A stretch of DNA of 64,000 nucleotides. Origin: Roseococcus sp. SYP-B2431 (lineage in GTDB: Bacteria > Pseudomonadota > Alphaproteobacteria > Acetobacterales > Acetobacteraceae). A program made the position numbers and the translations under genes. Every line of letters begins with the position of its first letter. The first letter of the stretch is position 1. A model generated the notes under the pieces. It did no database searches, was not told where the DNA came from, and was given only the letters and a program-made list of their open reading frames with translations. Location of the stretch: NCBI RefSeq assembly GCF_004336745.1, contig NZ_SJXD01000025.1, positions 372,001 to 436,000 on the forward strand. The letters run 5' to 3'. This document shows, piece by piece, positions 1-9,162 of the stretch.

Positions 1-689
1 GAGATTCCGGTGCGCAGCCGCCGGACGCCGAGCCGCCTCAGCCAGGCGACCGCCTCGTCCAGCCGATGGTCCTCGAAATGGAACCACTGGCAGATGCCCA
101 GCCCCTCGCCATGGGCGCCGAAGGCCTCGACGGCCGGCTTCGGCGAGCCGTCCTGCCGCAGCAGCCCCATGTGGAAGTGGCGGTAGTAGGAGGAGCCCTC
201 CGCCTCGCGGTGGCGGGTCGTCGCCTCCCATTCGCGCGGCAGGTCGTAGAGGCTGTACCAATGGACGCGCGGTGAGCGGTCCTTCAGGAGGCCCGCCGTC
301 CGGCCCACCGCCCAGGCCTGCACCTCTTCCGAGCCGAAGGAGGAGGCGCCGACCTCCGACACCCAGACCGGCAGCTCCGTGGCCGCCTCGATCTCCGCGA
401 TCTTCGCCGGCCACTCGTCGATCTGCCAGAGGTTCCAGTCCAGCGGGAAGCCGTGGACGGCGACGGCGTCCATCTGCCCCAGCACGCCGCGCTGCTCCAT
501 CTTGCGCAGGAAGAGCGGGTCGATCGGCGACATGCCGCCCAGCACCCGCGTGACCTGCGAGCTCTCCGCCCGGATGGCCTCGCCGGCGAGCCTCGCGGTC
601 TCGGCGAAGAGAACCCAGTCGGGGTCGACCTCGGGATCCCAGTGCGACTTGTTGTTCGGCTCGTTCCACACCATCGCCGAATGCATCAT
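1..689 (-). CDS. Glycoside hydrolase-like protein (clan A type), partial at window edge
   Basis: The reading frame on the minus strand starts at 689 and runs off the window at position 1, so the C-terminus is missing (229 codons visible). The N-terminus carries WNEPN at about residues 8-12 and further on WVSEVG, which look like the acid/base Glu and nucleophile Glu motifs of TIM-barrel glycosidases (GH39/GH5-like). There is no signal peptide, which suggests a cytoplasmic enzyme. Its ATG overlaps the stop of the upstream methyltransferase by 4 bp (ATGA), so it is the last visible gene of the leftward operon. Substrate unknown; a beta-xylosidase-like activity is only a guess. Confidence 0.7.
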   Translation of the reverse strand, partial: MMHSAMVWNEPNNKSHWDPEVDPDWVLFAETARLAGEAIRAESSQVTRVLGGMSPIDPLFLRKMEQRGVLGQMDAVAVHGFPLDWNLWQIDEWPAKIAEIEAATELPVWVSEVGASSFGSEEVQAWAVGRTAGLLKDRSPRVHWYSLYDLPREWEATTRHREAEGSSYYRHFHMGLLRQDGSPKPAVEAFGAHGEGLGICQWFHFEDHRLDEAVAWLRRLGVRRLRTGI

Positions 690-1441
690 GGGCGCGCGCT
701 CCCGGCCGGATAGACGGCGCCGGCGCCCTCCGCCGGCGTGGCGCGGCGGCAGAGATAGACCTCGGAATGCGGATTCTCCAGGATCCCGAATCCCGTGTTG
801 CGGAGCATGGCCTCGACGCAGGCGCGGTTCGGAATCCACCAGTTGGTGTTGTCGCCGGCATAGCGGTGCTCGACGAATTGCAGCCGCGGCGCGCCGGGCA
901 GGTCGAAGGGCTCCGTCGCCTCGAACGGATAATCCCCGGCCATGGGCGCGATCTCCCGCGAGCCCCGTTGCATGGACTGGAACAGCATCAGCCTGTCCGC
1001 GACATGCTCGTGGATGAGGTCCAGCGCCAGCAGCGGATGCCGCAGGTGGTAGAGCACGCCCATGAAGATCACGAGGTCGAAGCGTTCGCCGAGCTGCGCC
1101 ACGTCATAGACGGTCATGTTGCGGAACTCGATCTCCTGGCCGAGCGTCCGCGCGGCGAAGCGGGCCTGGGCCAGGTAGTCCTCGTCATGGTCGATGCCCA
1201 GCACGCGCGCCGCGCCGCGCCGCTTCACCTCCAGCGAGTAGAAGCCGCCGTTGCAGCCGATGTCGAGCACGCTCCAGCCGCTCATGTCCTGCGGCAGCAC
1301 GTGATGGAAGTGGTCCCAGAACTGGCCCGGATGATTGCCGAGCGGATGGTCGGGCGCCGTCGGCACGCCCTTCAGGTCGATGTTGTGGAACCACGGGCCG
1401 AGGGCCTCGGCGCGGCTGCGGATCAACTCCTTGGGAGTCAT
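686..1441 (-). CDS. SAM-dependent methyltransferase
   Basis: This is a 251-residue class I methyltransferase. The SAM-binding motif I VLDIGCNGGFYS sits at about residues 60-71 and is followed by an acidic loop (GIDHDEDYL); later come FDLVIFMGVLYHL and WWIPN. The pattern resembles the tRNA cmo5U/mo5U34 methyltransferase-like family and TIGR04290-type proteins, which I recall beside sugar clusters. The start at 1441 overlaps the histidine-phosphatase stop by 4 bp, and the stop overlaps the glycosidase start by 4 bp, giving translational coupling. A longer in-frame extension upstream was rejected because it reads through the neighbour in another frame. Acceptor substrate not determinable. Confidence 0.85.
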   Translation of the reverse strand: MTPKELIRSRAEALGPWFHNIDLKGVPTAPDHPLGNHPGQFWDHFHHVLPQDMSGWSVLDIGCNGGFYSLEVKRRGAARVLGIDHDEDYLAQARFAARTLGQEIEFRNMTVYDVAQLGERFDLVIFMGVLYHLRHPLLALDLIHEHVADRLMLFQSMQRGSREIAPMAGDYPFEATEPFDLPGAPRLQFVEHRYAGDNTNWWIPNRACVEAMLRNTGFGILENPHSEVYLCRRATPAEGAGAVYPAGSARP

Positions 1442-2073
1442 GCGGGCTCCACCTCCTTCGTCGGCACCGGGGCCGTGATGTGCGACACGTCGTTCAGGCC
1501 GATGAGCCGGCCGCCGCCCGGCCAGAGGCACAGGGTCGTGACGGAGGCGGGGCTGATCTCCAACCGGTCGTAGGACTGCAGCGGCAGGCCGAGGACATGC
1601 AGCACCGCCGTCCGCACGATCTCGGCATGGGTCACCACCGCGGCCTCGCCCTGCGGATGCAGCGCGACCAGTTCGTCGAGCAGGGCGACGACCCGGGCGC
1701 GGACGCGCGCCATCGTCTCGCCGCCGGGGGCGCCGGCGTGGCCGCGATCGAGGTTCCAGGTGCGCCAGAGCGGGTCGCGCTCGAGATCCCCGAAGCGGCG
1801 GCCCGTCCAATCGCCGAAATCCACCTCGTCCGCCGCGGGATCGACGATCGCCGCCAGCCCGCAGGCCGCCTCCAGGCCGGCCGCCGTCTCCCGGCACCGC
1901 TGGACGGGACTTGTGCGCAGCGCGTCCAGCGACCCCAGGGCGAAGCGGCGGGCGAGGCGCGCGGCCTGCCGCTCGCCCTCGGCGGCGAGGCCGACGCCCG
2001 CCATCCGCCCGCACAGCATCTCCGCAGGATGGCCATGCACCGCATGGCGAAGCAGATGCAGCGTCAGCGCCAT
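1438..2073 (-). CDS. Histidine phosphatase family protein (phosphoglycerate mutase-like)
   Basis: This 211-residue protein begins with LLRHAVHGHP, the RHxxG-like phosphohistidine loop of the histidine phosphatase superfamily. The Gly is shifted (RHAVHG). VDFGDWTGRRFGDLE follows in mid-protein, and the second catalytic His is seen in VVTHAEIVR. Such proteins dephosphorylate small phospho-metabolites (CobC, alpha-ribazole phosphatase, is one member). Here, 4 bp downstream of the inositol-phosphate synthase and overlapping the methyltransferase, an inositol- or sugar-phosphate substrate is more likely. A CobC role cannot be excluded because the window also has a cobalamin cluster, but the distance argues against it. 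Confidence 0.85.
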   Translation of the reverse strand: MALTLHLLRHAVHGHPAEMLCGRMAGVGLAAEGERQAARLARRFALGSLDALRTSPVQRCRETAAGLEAACGLAAIVDPAADEVDFGDWTGRRFGDLERDPLWRTWNLDRGHAGAPGGETMARVRARVVALLDELVALHPQGEAAVVTHAEIVRTAVLHVLGLPLQSYDRLEISPASVTTLCLWPGGGRLIGLNDVSHITAPVPTKEVEPA

Positions 2074-2077
2074 CGCC

Positions 2078-3160
2078 TCAGTCCAGCCCCTGGACGAAGC
2101 GCAAGGTCCGCTCCCGCGCCTCGCCGTCGGTGAACTGCTGCGGCGGCGACTTCATGAAGTAGCTCGACGGGCCCGTAAGCGCGCCGCCGATGCCGCGGTC
2201 CAGCGCCAGCTTCGCGCAGCGCACCGCGTCGATGACGATGCCGGCGGAGTTCGGCGAGTCCCAGACCTCCAGCTTCAGCTCCAGGTTCAGCGGCATGCCG
2301 CCGAAGCCCGTCCCCTCGATGCGGATCTGCGCCCATTTGCGGTCGGTCAGCCAGGGCACGAAGTCGCTCGGGCCCACATGTACGTCGCCCGCCGGCAAGG
2401 GCACGTCGAACTGGCTGGTCACCGACTGGGTCTTGGAGATCTTCTTCGATTCCAGCCGCTCGCGCTCCAGCATGTTCCGGAAGTCGGCATTGCCGCCGAA
2501 ATTGAGCTGGTAGGTGCGGTCGATCCGCACGCCGCGCTCGCGGAAGAGGTTGGCCAGCACGCGGTGGACGATGGTGGCGCCCACCTGGCTCTTGATGTCA
2601 TCGCCGATGATGGGCAGGCCGCGGGCGGCGAAGCGCTGCTGCCAGGCCGCGTTGGAGGCCAGGAAGACGGGGATGCAGTTCACGAAGGCGCAGCCCGCCT
2701 CCAGCGCCTGCTCGCAATACCATTCCGAGGCGCGCTGCGAGCCGACGGGCAGGTAGGAAACCAGCACATCCGTGCGGCTGCGCCGCAGCTCCTCGGCGAC
2801 GTCCACGACCGGGGCGTCCGATTCCTCCACATCCTGCCGGAGGTAGGTTCCGAGCCCGTCCAGCGTCGGCCCCCGCTTCACCTCGACCCCGAAGGGGCCG
2901 AGCGGCGCGAAGACGTGCGTGTTGTTGGGCGGCGCGGCGAGGGCCTCGGAAAGATCGCGGCCGACCTTGGCGGCGGTGACGTCGAAGGCGGAGGCGATCT
3001 CGATGTCGCGCACATGATAGCCGCCCAGATCGGCGTGCATCAGCCCCGGCGGGGGCTCGTTGGAATGCGCGTCGCGGTAGAAGCTCAGCCCCTGCACGAA
3101 GGAGGAAGCGCAATTCCCGGCCCCGATGAGGCCGACGCGAAGCGATGCTGAGTCCGACAC
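2078..3160 (-). CDS. Inositol-3-phosphate synthase family protein
   Basis: This is a 360-residue myo-inositol-1-phosphate synthase family protein, which would convert glucose-6-phosphate to inositol-3-phosphate with NAD. Family signs are the N-terminal Rossmann motif [39 protein letters not shown] and [13 protein letters not shown] chose the GTG at 3160 (sequence [11 protein letters not shown]) because GGAGGGG lies just upstream. A TTG at 3226 would add 22 residues rich in Arg/His/Pro that do not look like family sequence. It is the first gene of the leftward operon and diverges from the epimerase at 3488. With the radical SAM and glycosyltransferase genes, it suggests an inositol-containing glycan or glycolipid. 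Confidence 0.88.
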   Translation of the reverse strand: MSDSASLRVGLIGAGNCASSFVQGLSFYRDAHSNEPPPGLMHADLGGYHVRDIEIASAFDVTAAKVGRDLSEALAAPPNNTHVFAPLGPFGVEVKRGPTLDGLGTYLRQDVEESDAPVVDVAEELRRSRTDVLVSYLPVGSQRASEWYCEQALEAGCAFVNCIPVFLASNAAWQQRFAARGLPIIGDDIKSQVGATIVHRVLANLFRERGVRIDRTYQLNFGGNADFRNMLERERLESKKISKTQSVTSQFDVPLPAGDVHVGPSDFVPWLTDRKWAQIRIEGTGFGGMPLNLELKLEVWDSPNSAGIVIDAVRCAKLALDRGIGGALTGPSSYFMKSPPQQFTDGEARERTLRFVQGLD

Positions 3161-3487
3161 GACCCCTCCATTCAGGCTGGCAAGAAGATGCGGCCGGACC
3201 TCCCGGCCCGGATGCAATCTGCCCAACGACGGCGAACCTTCTAAGTTGATCCTCTAAACCAATTTCCTTCACACAGAGGGAGTCGTCGCCTAACAAATGT
3301 AAGGGATTGTCGGAGATTAACCTTTATTTGATTTATGTGTCACAGAACAACTCAAAGGCGAGGTGACACTAACATTTGTAATACTTCGAATTGTATTGAT
3401 TTAACCGCAACCTTCCCGGCATGCCGACGTTGGCCATCTGCTTCTTCTACTTACCTCGCGCCTTCGGCGCTCGAGAAAGGCCCCGGC
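3161..3487. promoter_or_regulatory. AT-rich divergent control region with paired 12-mer sites
   Basis: This is the only clearly AT-rich stretch in the first 14 kb, between the two divergent glycan operons. It holds two nearly identical quasi-palindromic 12-mers, TAACAAATGTAA (3291-3302) and TAACATTTGTAA (3370-3381), 79 bp apart. They match at 10 of 12 positions, the differences being the two central bases. An arrangement of paired sites between divergent promoters fits a shared transcription-factor operator. The regulator is not identifiable here. Confidence 0.5.
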
Positions 3488-4600
3488 ATGAGCGAGACCA
3501 TCCTGATCACCGGCGGCGCGGGCTTCATCGGGAGCCATGTCTCGCGTCTCCTCCTGCAGCGCGGCCACCGGGTCAGGGTTCTCGACAGTCTCATCGATCA
3601 GGTCCATGGCGGGCGCGGCCCGGCCCTGCTCGATCAGGAGGTCGAGTTCCTGCGCGGCGACGTGCGGGACGAGGCGTCGCTCCTGCCGGCTTTGAAGGGC
3701 GTCGACAGCGTCATCCACCTCGCCGCGGAGGTCGGGGTCGGACAGAGCATGTATGCCATCGACCGCTACGTTTCGGCCAATGACCTCGGCACCGCGTCCC
3801 TCTTCCAGCAGCTCATCCACCGGCCGGTGCGGCGCGTCGTCGTCGCCTCCTCGATGAGCATCTACGGCGAGGGCCTGTATCGCGACGCCGACGGAGCGCT
3901 GCACGAGGACGTGCTGCGTCCGCCGCGCCGCGACGGGGATGCCGGCTGGGATCCGATGGATCCGCGGGGCCGCCCGCTGCTCCCGGTGCCGACGCCCGAG
4001 ACGAAGCGGCCGAACCTCGCCTCCGTCTATGCCATCACGAAGTACACGCAGGAGCGGCTGACGCTCACCCTGGCGCCGGCCTATGGCATGGAAGGCGTGG
4101 CGCTGCGGCTGTGGAACGCCTACGGCCCGGGCCAGGCGCTCTCCAACCCCTATACCGGCGTGCTCGCGATCTTCGCCTCGCGATTGCACAACCGGCAACG
4201 GCCCATGGTCTTCGAGGACGGTCAGCAGCGCCGCGACTTCGTGCATGTGGGGGACGTGGCGCGGGCCTTCCTCCTCGCGCTGGAGCACCCGCGCGCCGCG
4301 GGCCAGGTCTACAACGTCGCCAGCGGCGAGGATCGCAGCGTCGAGGAGGTGGCGCTGTCCCTGGCCCGTGCGATGGGTCACCCCGAGCTAAGTCCCGAGA
4401 TCACCGGCAAGGCGCGCAGCGGCGATATCCGCCACAACATCGCGGACATCTCGCGCATCCGGGACGAGCTGGGCTTCTCCGTCGATCGCGACTTCGAGGA
4501 GGACCTCGCCGAACTCGCGGAATGGGTGGCCCGGCAGCAGGCCGAGGATCGCGTGGCGCAGGCGCGCCAGGAGCTCGAGGCCCGGGGGCTCGTGGCATGA
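3488..4600 (+). CDS. NAD-dependent epimerase/dehydratase (extended SDR), dTDP-L-rhamnose 4-epimerase-like
   Basis: This 370-residue extended short-chain dehydrogenase has the Rossmann motif TGGAGFIGSH at residues 8-17, the active-site YAITK (YxxxK) and NAYGPGQALSNPYTG. The insert MDPRGRPLLPVPTPETKRP and the overall length resemble dTDP-L-rhamnose 4-epimerase-type enzymes, which act on nucleotide sugars. Start at 3488 is preceded by GAAAGG; the frame is open further upstream but that part lies in the AT-rich intergenic region. It is the first gene of the rightward operon, and its stop overlaps the next ATG by 4 bp. The substrate is inferred from resemblance only. Confidence 0.85.
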   Translation: MSETILITGGAGFIGSHVSRLLLQRGHRVRVLDSLIDQVHGGRGPALLDQEVEFLRGDVRDEASLLPALKGVDSVIHLAAEVGVGQSMYAIDRYVSANDLGTASLFQQLIHRPVRRVVVASSMSIYGEGLYRDADGALHEDVLRPPRRDGDAGWDPMDPRGRPLLPVPTPETKRPNLASVYAITKYTQERLTLTLAPAYGMEGVALRLWNAYGPGQALSNPYTGVLAIFASRLHNRQRPMVFEDGQQRRDFVHVGDVARAFLLALEHPRAAGQVYNVASGEDRSVEEVALSLARAMGHPELSPEITGKARSGDIRHNIADISRIRDELGFSVDRDFEEDLAELAEWVARQQAEDRVAQARQELEARGLVA

Positions 4601-5676
4601 ACGCCTCGCCGCCCATCCGGGCCCGCAAGCCGCTCCTCGTCACCGGCGGCGCCGGCTTCATCGGCTCCAATCTCGCGGACCGGCTGGCGCAGGAAGGCCA
4701 CGACGTCCTGGTCCTCGACGCGCTCGCCAGGCCTGGCGTCGAGGCCAACCTCGAATGGCTGCGGCGCCGGCATCCGGCGCGCCTCTCCACCATGATCGCC
4801 GATATCCGGGACCCGGATGCGGTGGCCGAGGCGGTGCGCGATGCCGGCGCGGTCTTCCACCTGGCGGGCCAGGTGGCGGTGACGACGAGCATGGTCGAGC
4901 CGCAGGAGGATTTCGACACGAACCTGCGCGGCACCTTCGGGCTGCTCGACGCCCTGCGCCGGCGCGGCGGAGGGGTGCCGATGGTATTCGCCAGCACCAA
5001 CAAGGTCTATGGCGACCTCGCGGATGTCGCGCTGGAAAGCGTGGACGGGCGCTACGTGCCGGTCGACCCGGCCCTGCGGGAGAAGGGCATCGGCGAGACG
5101 CGCCCGCTCGACTTCCACACCCCCTACGGCTGCTCGAAGGGCGCCGCGGACCAGTATGTGCTCGACTTCGACCGGAGCTTCGGCGTGCCGGCCGTGGTGC
5201 TGCGCATGAGCTGCATCTATGGCCAGCGGCAGATGGGCACCGAGGACCAGGGCTGGGTGGCCCATTTCCTCATCCGCGCGCTGCGGGGCGAGCCCATCAG
5301 CATCTTCGGCGACGGCTGCCAGGTCCGCGACGTGCTCCACGTGCAGAACGCCGTGGAGGCGTATGTGCATGCCTGGCAGCGCATCGGCGCCGCCCGCGGC
5401 CGCGCCTACAATCTCGGCGGCGGGCCGGGCAATGCGGTGAGCCTGCGGCAGGTGATCGCCGCGATCGAGGATCTGCTCGGCCGCAGCATCGAGACGCACT
5501 ACGCGGATTGGCGCGCCGGCGACCAGCGCTACTACGTCTCGGACGCCAGTGCTGCGCGCCATGCGCTCGGCCTGCACGAGGCCATGCCCTGGCGCATCGG
5601 CCTCGCCTCCCTCGCGAGCTGGCTGGAGCGGGAGCACGGCCTGCGCACGGGCGCCAAGGCGGAGGCGGTGCCGTGA
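4597..5676 (+). CDS. NAD-dependent epimerase, CDP-paratose 2-epimerase-like
   Basis: This is a second extended SDR, of 359 residues. It has the glycine motif TGGAGFIGSN near the N-terminus, STNKVYGD, and the catalytic YGCSK (YxxxK) motif followed by ADQYVLDF. The motifs STNKVYG, FHTPYGCSKGAADQY and RMSCIYG are typical of the CDP-paratose 2-epimerase (tyvelose epimerase) branch. It starts with an ATG that overlaps the upstream stop (ATGA) and ends overlapping the GTG of the radical SAM gene (GTGA). It probably supplies a nucleotide sugar for the downstream glycosyltransferases. Confidence 0.85.
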   Translation: MNASPPIRARKPLLVTGGAGFIGSNLADRLAQEGHDVLVLDALARPGVEANLEWLRRRHPARLSTMIADIRDPDAVAEAVRDAGAVFHLAGQVAVTTSMVEPQEDFDTNLRGTFGLLDALRRRGGGVPMVFASTNKVYGDLADVALESVDGRYVPVDPALREKGIGETRPLDFHTPYGCSKGAADQYVLDFDRSFGVPAVVLRMSCIYGQRQMGTEDQGWVAHFLIRALRGEPISIFGDGCQVRDVLHVQNAVEAYVHAWQRIGAARGRAYNLGGGPGNAVSLRQVIAAIEDLLGRSIETHYADWRAGDQRYYVSDASAARHALGLHEAMPWRIGLASLASWLEREHGLRTGAKAEAVP

Positions 5677-6965
5677 AGGTCGCGCTCGTCAACCCGCCCT
5701 GGAGCTTCGAGAACAGCATCTACTTCGGCTCCCGAGAGCCGCATCTGCCGCTGGAGCTCGGCTACGCCAAGGCGCTGCTCGATGCCGCCGGACACGAGAC
5801 GCTGATGCTGGACGGGCATCTCTGCGACACGCCGATGGAGGCGCTGGTCGAGCAGGTCGCCCGCTTCGCGCCCGACATGACGGTGGTGACGACGGCGCCG
5901 ACCTATCTCTTCTGGCGCTGCGCCCAGCCCGAGCTGCGCATCCCGCGCGCCTTCCTGATGGCGCTGGGCGCGCGGGGCGGGCGCACGGTCGCGGTCGGCC
6001 CGCACGGCTCGGCGACACCCCGCACGGCGCTGCGCAAGCTGGGGGCGAATGTCGTCGTCCTCGGCGAATGCGAGGAGATCGTGGCCCGGCTTGCCGCGGT
6101 GGAGGAACTGCACCTCGTGCCCTCCATCGCCTGGTGGAACCGGGGAGAGATCGAGGTGAACGGCGGGCCCGCCGCCGCCGCCTTCGCCGATGCGGCGGCG
6201 CTGCGCTGGCCCGACGAATGGATCCGCCGCCACGCCCACCATCACCACCGCTTCGACGCGCCGCCGCAAGGCCCGGGCGCGGAGGTCGAAGCCTCGCGCG
6301 GCTGTCCCTATACCTGCAGCTTCTGCGCGAAGATCGATTTCCGCGACAAGTATCGCCGCCGTGCGCTCGGGCCGGTGCTGGAGGAGATCGACGGGCTGAT
6401 CGCCCAGGGCGTGGAATACGTCTACTTCATCGACGAGATCTTCCTGCCGCAGCGCGCGCTGCTCGAGGCGCTGGTCGGCCGCAACGTCATCTTCGGCGTG
6501 CAGACGCGCATCGATCTCTGGAAGCCGGAGATGCTGGACCTGCTCGGCGCCGCCGGCTGCGTCTCGATCGAGGCCGGCGTGGAGAGCCTCACCGAGGAGG
6601 GCCGCGCCGCGCTGGACAAGAACTGCCGCAGCTCCACCGACGAGCTGGCAGACCGCCTCATCCACGCGCGCCGCTCGGTGCCCTTCGTGCAGGCCAATCT
6701 CATCAAGACCGCGGGCGACGATGCCGGCATGATCGCCGACTGGCGCGCGAGGCTGCAGCGCGCCGGGGTCTGGGCCAACGATCCGGTTCCGCTCTACCCC
6801 TATCCCAGCTCGCCGGACTATCGCCGGCTCTGGGGCGCGCCGGACGAGCTGGCCTGGGAGCGCGCGCATGCGCATTACCTCTCCCAGTTCGACAGCTTCA
6901 GCGACATCCAGGACGGGCGGCCGATCCCCCTGGCCGAGCTGGAGGCCGCATGCCTCCGCCCGTGA
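5673..6965 (+). CDS. B12-binding-domain radical SAM protein
   Basis: This is a 430-residue radical SAM enzyme. The N-terminal ~180 residues have the B12-binding-like layout (VALVNPPWSFE, LPLELGYAKALL, VAVGPHG). The [4Fe-4S] motif CPYTCSFC follows at C211/C215/C218, with YFIDEIFLP and GVESLTEEG in the radical SAM barrel. It resembles the TIGR04295-type group. Such enzymes use S-adenosylmethionine and often cobalamin to methylate or rearrange unactivated carbons. GTG start at 5673 overlaps the upstream stop; it shares 16 bp with the next gene. The B12-binding His motif DxHxxG is not seen in canonical form, so cobalamin use is an inference. Substrate unknown, probably a sugar or inositol unit. 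Confidence 0.88.
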   Translation: MKVALVNPPWSFENSIYFGSREPHLPLELGYAKALLDAAGHETLMLDGHLCDTPMEALVEQVARFAPDMTVVTTAPTYLFWRCAQPELRIPRAFLMALGARGGRTVAVGPHGSATPRTALRKLGANVVVLGECEEIVARLAAVEELHLVPSIAWWNRGEIEVNGGPAAAAFADAAALRWPDEWIRRHAHHHHRFDAPPQGPGAEVEASRGCPYTCSFCAKIDFRDKYRRRALGPVLEEIDGLIAQGVEYVYFIDEIFLPQRALLEALVGRNVIFGVQTRIDLWKPEMLDLLGAAGCVSIEAGVESLTEEGRAALDKNCRSSTDELADRLIHARRSVPFVQANLIKTAGDDAGMIADWRARLQRAGVWANDPVPLYPYPSSPDYRRLWGAPDELAWERAHAHYLSQFDSFSDIQDGRPIPLAELEAACLRP

Positions 6966-8053
6966 GCTCCGTCCTCCTCACCACGGACGCCGTGGGCGGG
7001 GTCTGGACCCACGCGCTCGATCTGGCGCGCGGCCTCGTCGCGCGGGAGGTGCAAGTCACGCTCGCGGTAATGGGGCCGCGCCCGAGCGCGGCCCAGGCGG
7101 AGGCGGCACGTGCGGCGGGGAGCAGGCTGCTCGTGACCGACCTGCCGCTCGACTGGGCGGGCGCGGACGAGGAGGCCTTGCGCGCCGCCGGCCGCTCGCT
7201 CGCCTCGCTCGCCGCGAATTCCGGCGCAGCGCTGGTGCATCTGAACAGCCCGGCCCTGGCCGCCGGCGGCGACTTCGCCATGCCGCTGGTGATCGGCTGC
7301 CACTCCTGCGTGGCCACCTGGTGGGACACGATGCGCGGCACGCCCCTGCCGGAGGAGTTCGCCCGCCAGCGCGCGCTCGTCGCGGCCGGCTACGCCGCCG
7401 CCGATGCGCTGGTCGCGCCGAGCCGAGCCTTCGCGCGCATGACGGCCGAGCAGTACGACCTTCGCCGCATGCCCCGCGTGGTGCACAACGCGCGCCCGTC
7501 CCGGCCCATGGTGCATGGCGCGCGCGACGGGATCCTGGCGGCCGGGCGCCTCTGGGACGAGGCGAAGAACATCGCGCTGCTGGACCGCATCGCGCCGCGG
7601 CTGGACGCGCCCATCCTCGTCGCCGGTCCGCTCGCGGCGCCTCACGGCGGCACCGCGCGCTTCCCGAAGCTCTGGCACCTGGGCGCACTGGATTCGGACG
7701 CGATGGCGAAATGCCTCGCGGCCCATGCCATCTTCGTCTCGCCGGCGCGCTACGAGCCGTTCGGCCTGGCGGTGCTGGAGGCCGCACAGGCGGGATGCGC
7801 GCTCGTTCTTTCCGACATCGCCTCCTTCCGCGAGATCTGGGGCGACGCCGCGATCTACGTCGCGCCCGACGACGAGGAGGGCTTCCTCCAGGCGCTGCGG
7901 ACCCTCTCCGCCGATCCGGAGCTGCGGGCGCAGCGCGGCGCGGCGGCCCGCAAGCGGGCCGGCCTCTACACCGAGGAGGCCATGGTGGAGGGCATGCTCG
8001 GCCTCTACCGGGAGCTCCTGCCGCATCATTCCCCGCTGGAGTCCGCCGCGTGA
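6950..8053 (+). CDS. Glycosyltransferase family 4 protein
   Basis: This 367-residue GT-B glycosyltransferase has an N-terminal GGVWTHALDLARGL (GGV... acceptor domain) and a C-terminal donor-binding block RYEPFGLAVLEAAQAGCALV with the EX7E-type arrangement of retaining GT4 enzymes. The start ATG at 6950 lies inside the end of the radical SAM gene (16-bp overlap), and the stop overlaps the next GTG. No signal peptide or membrane helix is apparent, so it is likely cytoplasmic or peripheral. Donor and acceptor unknown. Confidence 0.88.
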   Translation: MPPPVSSVLLTTDAVGGVWTHALDLARGLVAREVQVTLAVMGPRPSAAQAEAARAAGSRLLVTDLPLDWAGADEEALRAAGRSLASLAANSGAALVHLNSPALAAGGDFAMPLVIGCHSCVATWWDTMRGTPLPEEFARQRALVAAGYAAADALVAPSRAFARMTAEQYDLRRMPRVVHNARPSRPMVHGARDGILAAGRLWDEAKNIALLDRIAPRLDAPILVAGPLAAPHGGTARFPKLWHLGALDSDAMAKCLAAHAIFVSPARYEPFGLAVLEAAQAGCALVLSDIASFREIWGDAAIYVAPDDEEGFLQALRTLSADPELRAQRGAAARKRAGLYTEEAMVEGMLGLYRELLPHHSPLESAA

Positions 8054-9162
8054 AGCTCGTCTATTTCACCCATTCCCTGCGCTCCTGCTGGAACCATGGG
8101 AATGCGCACTTCCTGCGCGGCGTGCTGCGCGAGTTCGCTCTCCGCGGCGACGAGGTGGTCGCCATGGAGCCCCAGGAGCCCTGGAGCCTGCGGAACCTCC
8201 TGCAGGACCACGGTCCGGCCGGCGTCGCGGCGTTTCACGATGCGTATCCCGAGCTGGTCTCGCGCGCCTACGCCGACCAGGCCGCCTGCGAGGAGGCCGT
8301 CGCCGACGCCGATCTCGTCGTCGTCCATGAATGGAACGAGCCGGCCCTGGTCGCCTTCCTCGGACGGCTGCGCCGGCAGGGCGGCCGCTTCACGCTGCTC
8401 TTCCACGACACGCACCACCGCGCCGTCAGCGATCCCGAGGCCATCCGCGCCTTCGACCTCGACGGCTACGACGGTGTGCTGGCTTTCGGCGAGGCGCTGT
8501 CGGAGGTCTATCGCCGCTGGGGCTGGGGCGGCCGCGTCTGGACCTGGCACGAGGCGGCCGATATCCGGCACTTCCATCCCCCCGTGCAGGAAGGCCCCCG
8601 GAGCGGCCTCGTCTGGATCGGCAACTGGGGCGACGGGGAGCGCAGCGAGGAGATCGAAGCGCTGCTGCTGCGGCCGGCGCGCGATGCCGGGCTCGCGCTC
8701 GATCTCCACGGCGTCCGCTATCCGGACGAGGCACGGGCGAAGCTCGACGAGTACGGCGCGCATTTTCGCGGCTGGCTGCCCAATGCCGCCGCGCCCGGCG
8801 TCTTCGCGCGGCATCTGGCCACGGTCCATGTGCCGCGGCGCTTCTACGTGACGATGCTGCCCGGCATTCCCACGATCCGCGTCTTCGAGGCGCTGGCCTG
8901 CGGCATCCCGCTGGTCTCCGCGCCCTGGCAGGACAGCGAGAACCTCTTTCGGCACGGCGAGGATTTTCTCACGGCGCGGAATGGTTCGGAGATGACGGGC
9001 CAGCTGCGCGCATTGCGGCATGATCCGGAGCTGCGCAATGCCGTCGCGGCCCATGGCCTCGCCACGATCCGCGCGCGCCACGGCTGCGCCCACCGCATGC
9101 GCGAGCTGCTCGCCATCCTGGCCGAGTTGCGCCCGCAGCGATTGATGGAGAACGCCGCATGA
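8050..9162 (+). CDS. Glycosyltransferase, CgeB-like
   Basis: This 370-residue protein begins VKLVYFTHSLRSCWNHGNAHF and has a C-terminal donor-site block RVFEALACGIPLVSAPW followed by a glycosyl transferases group 1-like tail. The GNAHFLRG and ALACGIPL patterns fit the CgeB/spore-coat glycosyltransferase-like family common in multi-enzyme glycan loci. GTG start overlaps the upstream stop (GTGA) and its stop overlaps the next ATG (ATGA). It is the first of three related tandem transferases (8050-11371). They share the N-terminal pattern of an aromatic residue plus N-G-x-A in the first 25 residues, which suggests duplication. Confidence 0.82.
   Translation: MKLVYFTHSLRSCWNHGNAHFLRGVLREFALRGDEVVAMEPQEPWSLRNLLQDHGPAGVAAFHDAYPELVSRAYADQAACEEAVADADLVVVHEWNEPALVAFLGRLRRQGGRFTLLFHDTHHRAVSDPEAIRAFDLDGYDGVLAFGEALSEVYRRWGWGGRVWTWHEAADIRHFHPPVQEGPRSGLVWIGNWGDGERSEEIEALLLRPARDAGLALDLHGVRYPDEARAKLDEYGAHFRGWLPNAAAPGVFARHLATVHVPRRFYVTMLPGIPTIRVFEALACGIPLVSAPWQDSENLFRHGEDFLTARNGSEMTGQLRALRHDPELRNAVAAHGLATIRARHGCAHRMRELLAILAELRPQRLMENAA

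Noticed and set aside
1438-2073. Histidine phosphatase as CobC of cobalamin synthesis
   Set aside because: It is embedded and translationally coupled in the glycan locus, 43 kb from the cob genes; substrate left open.
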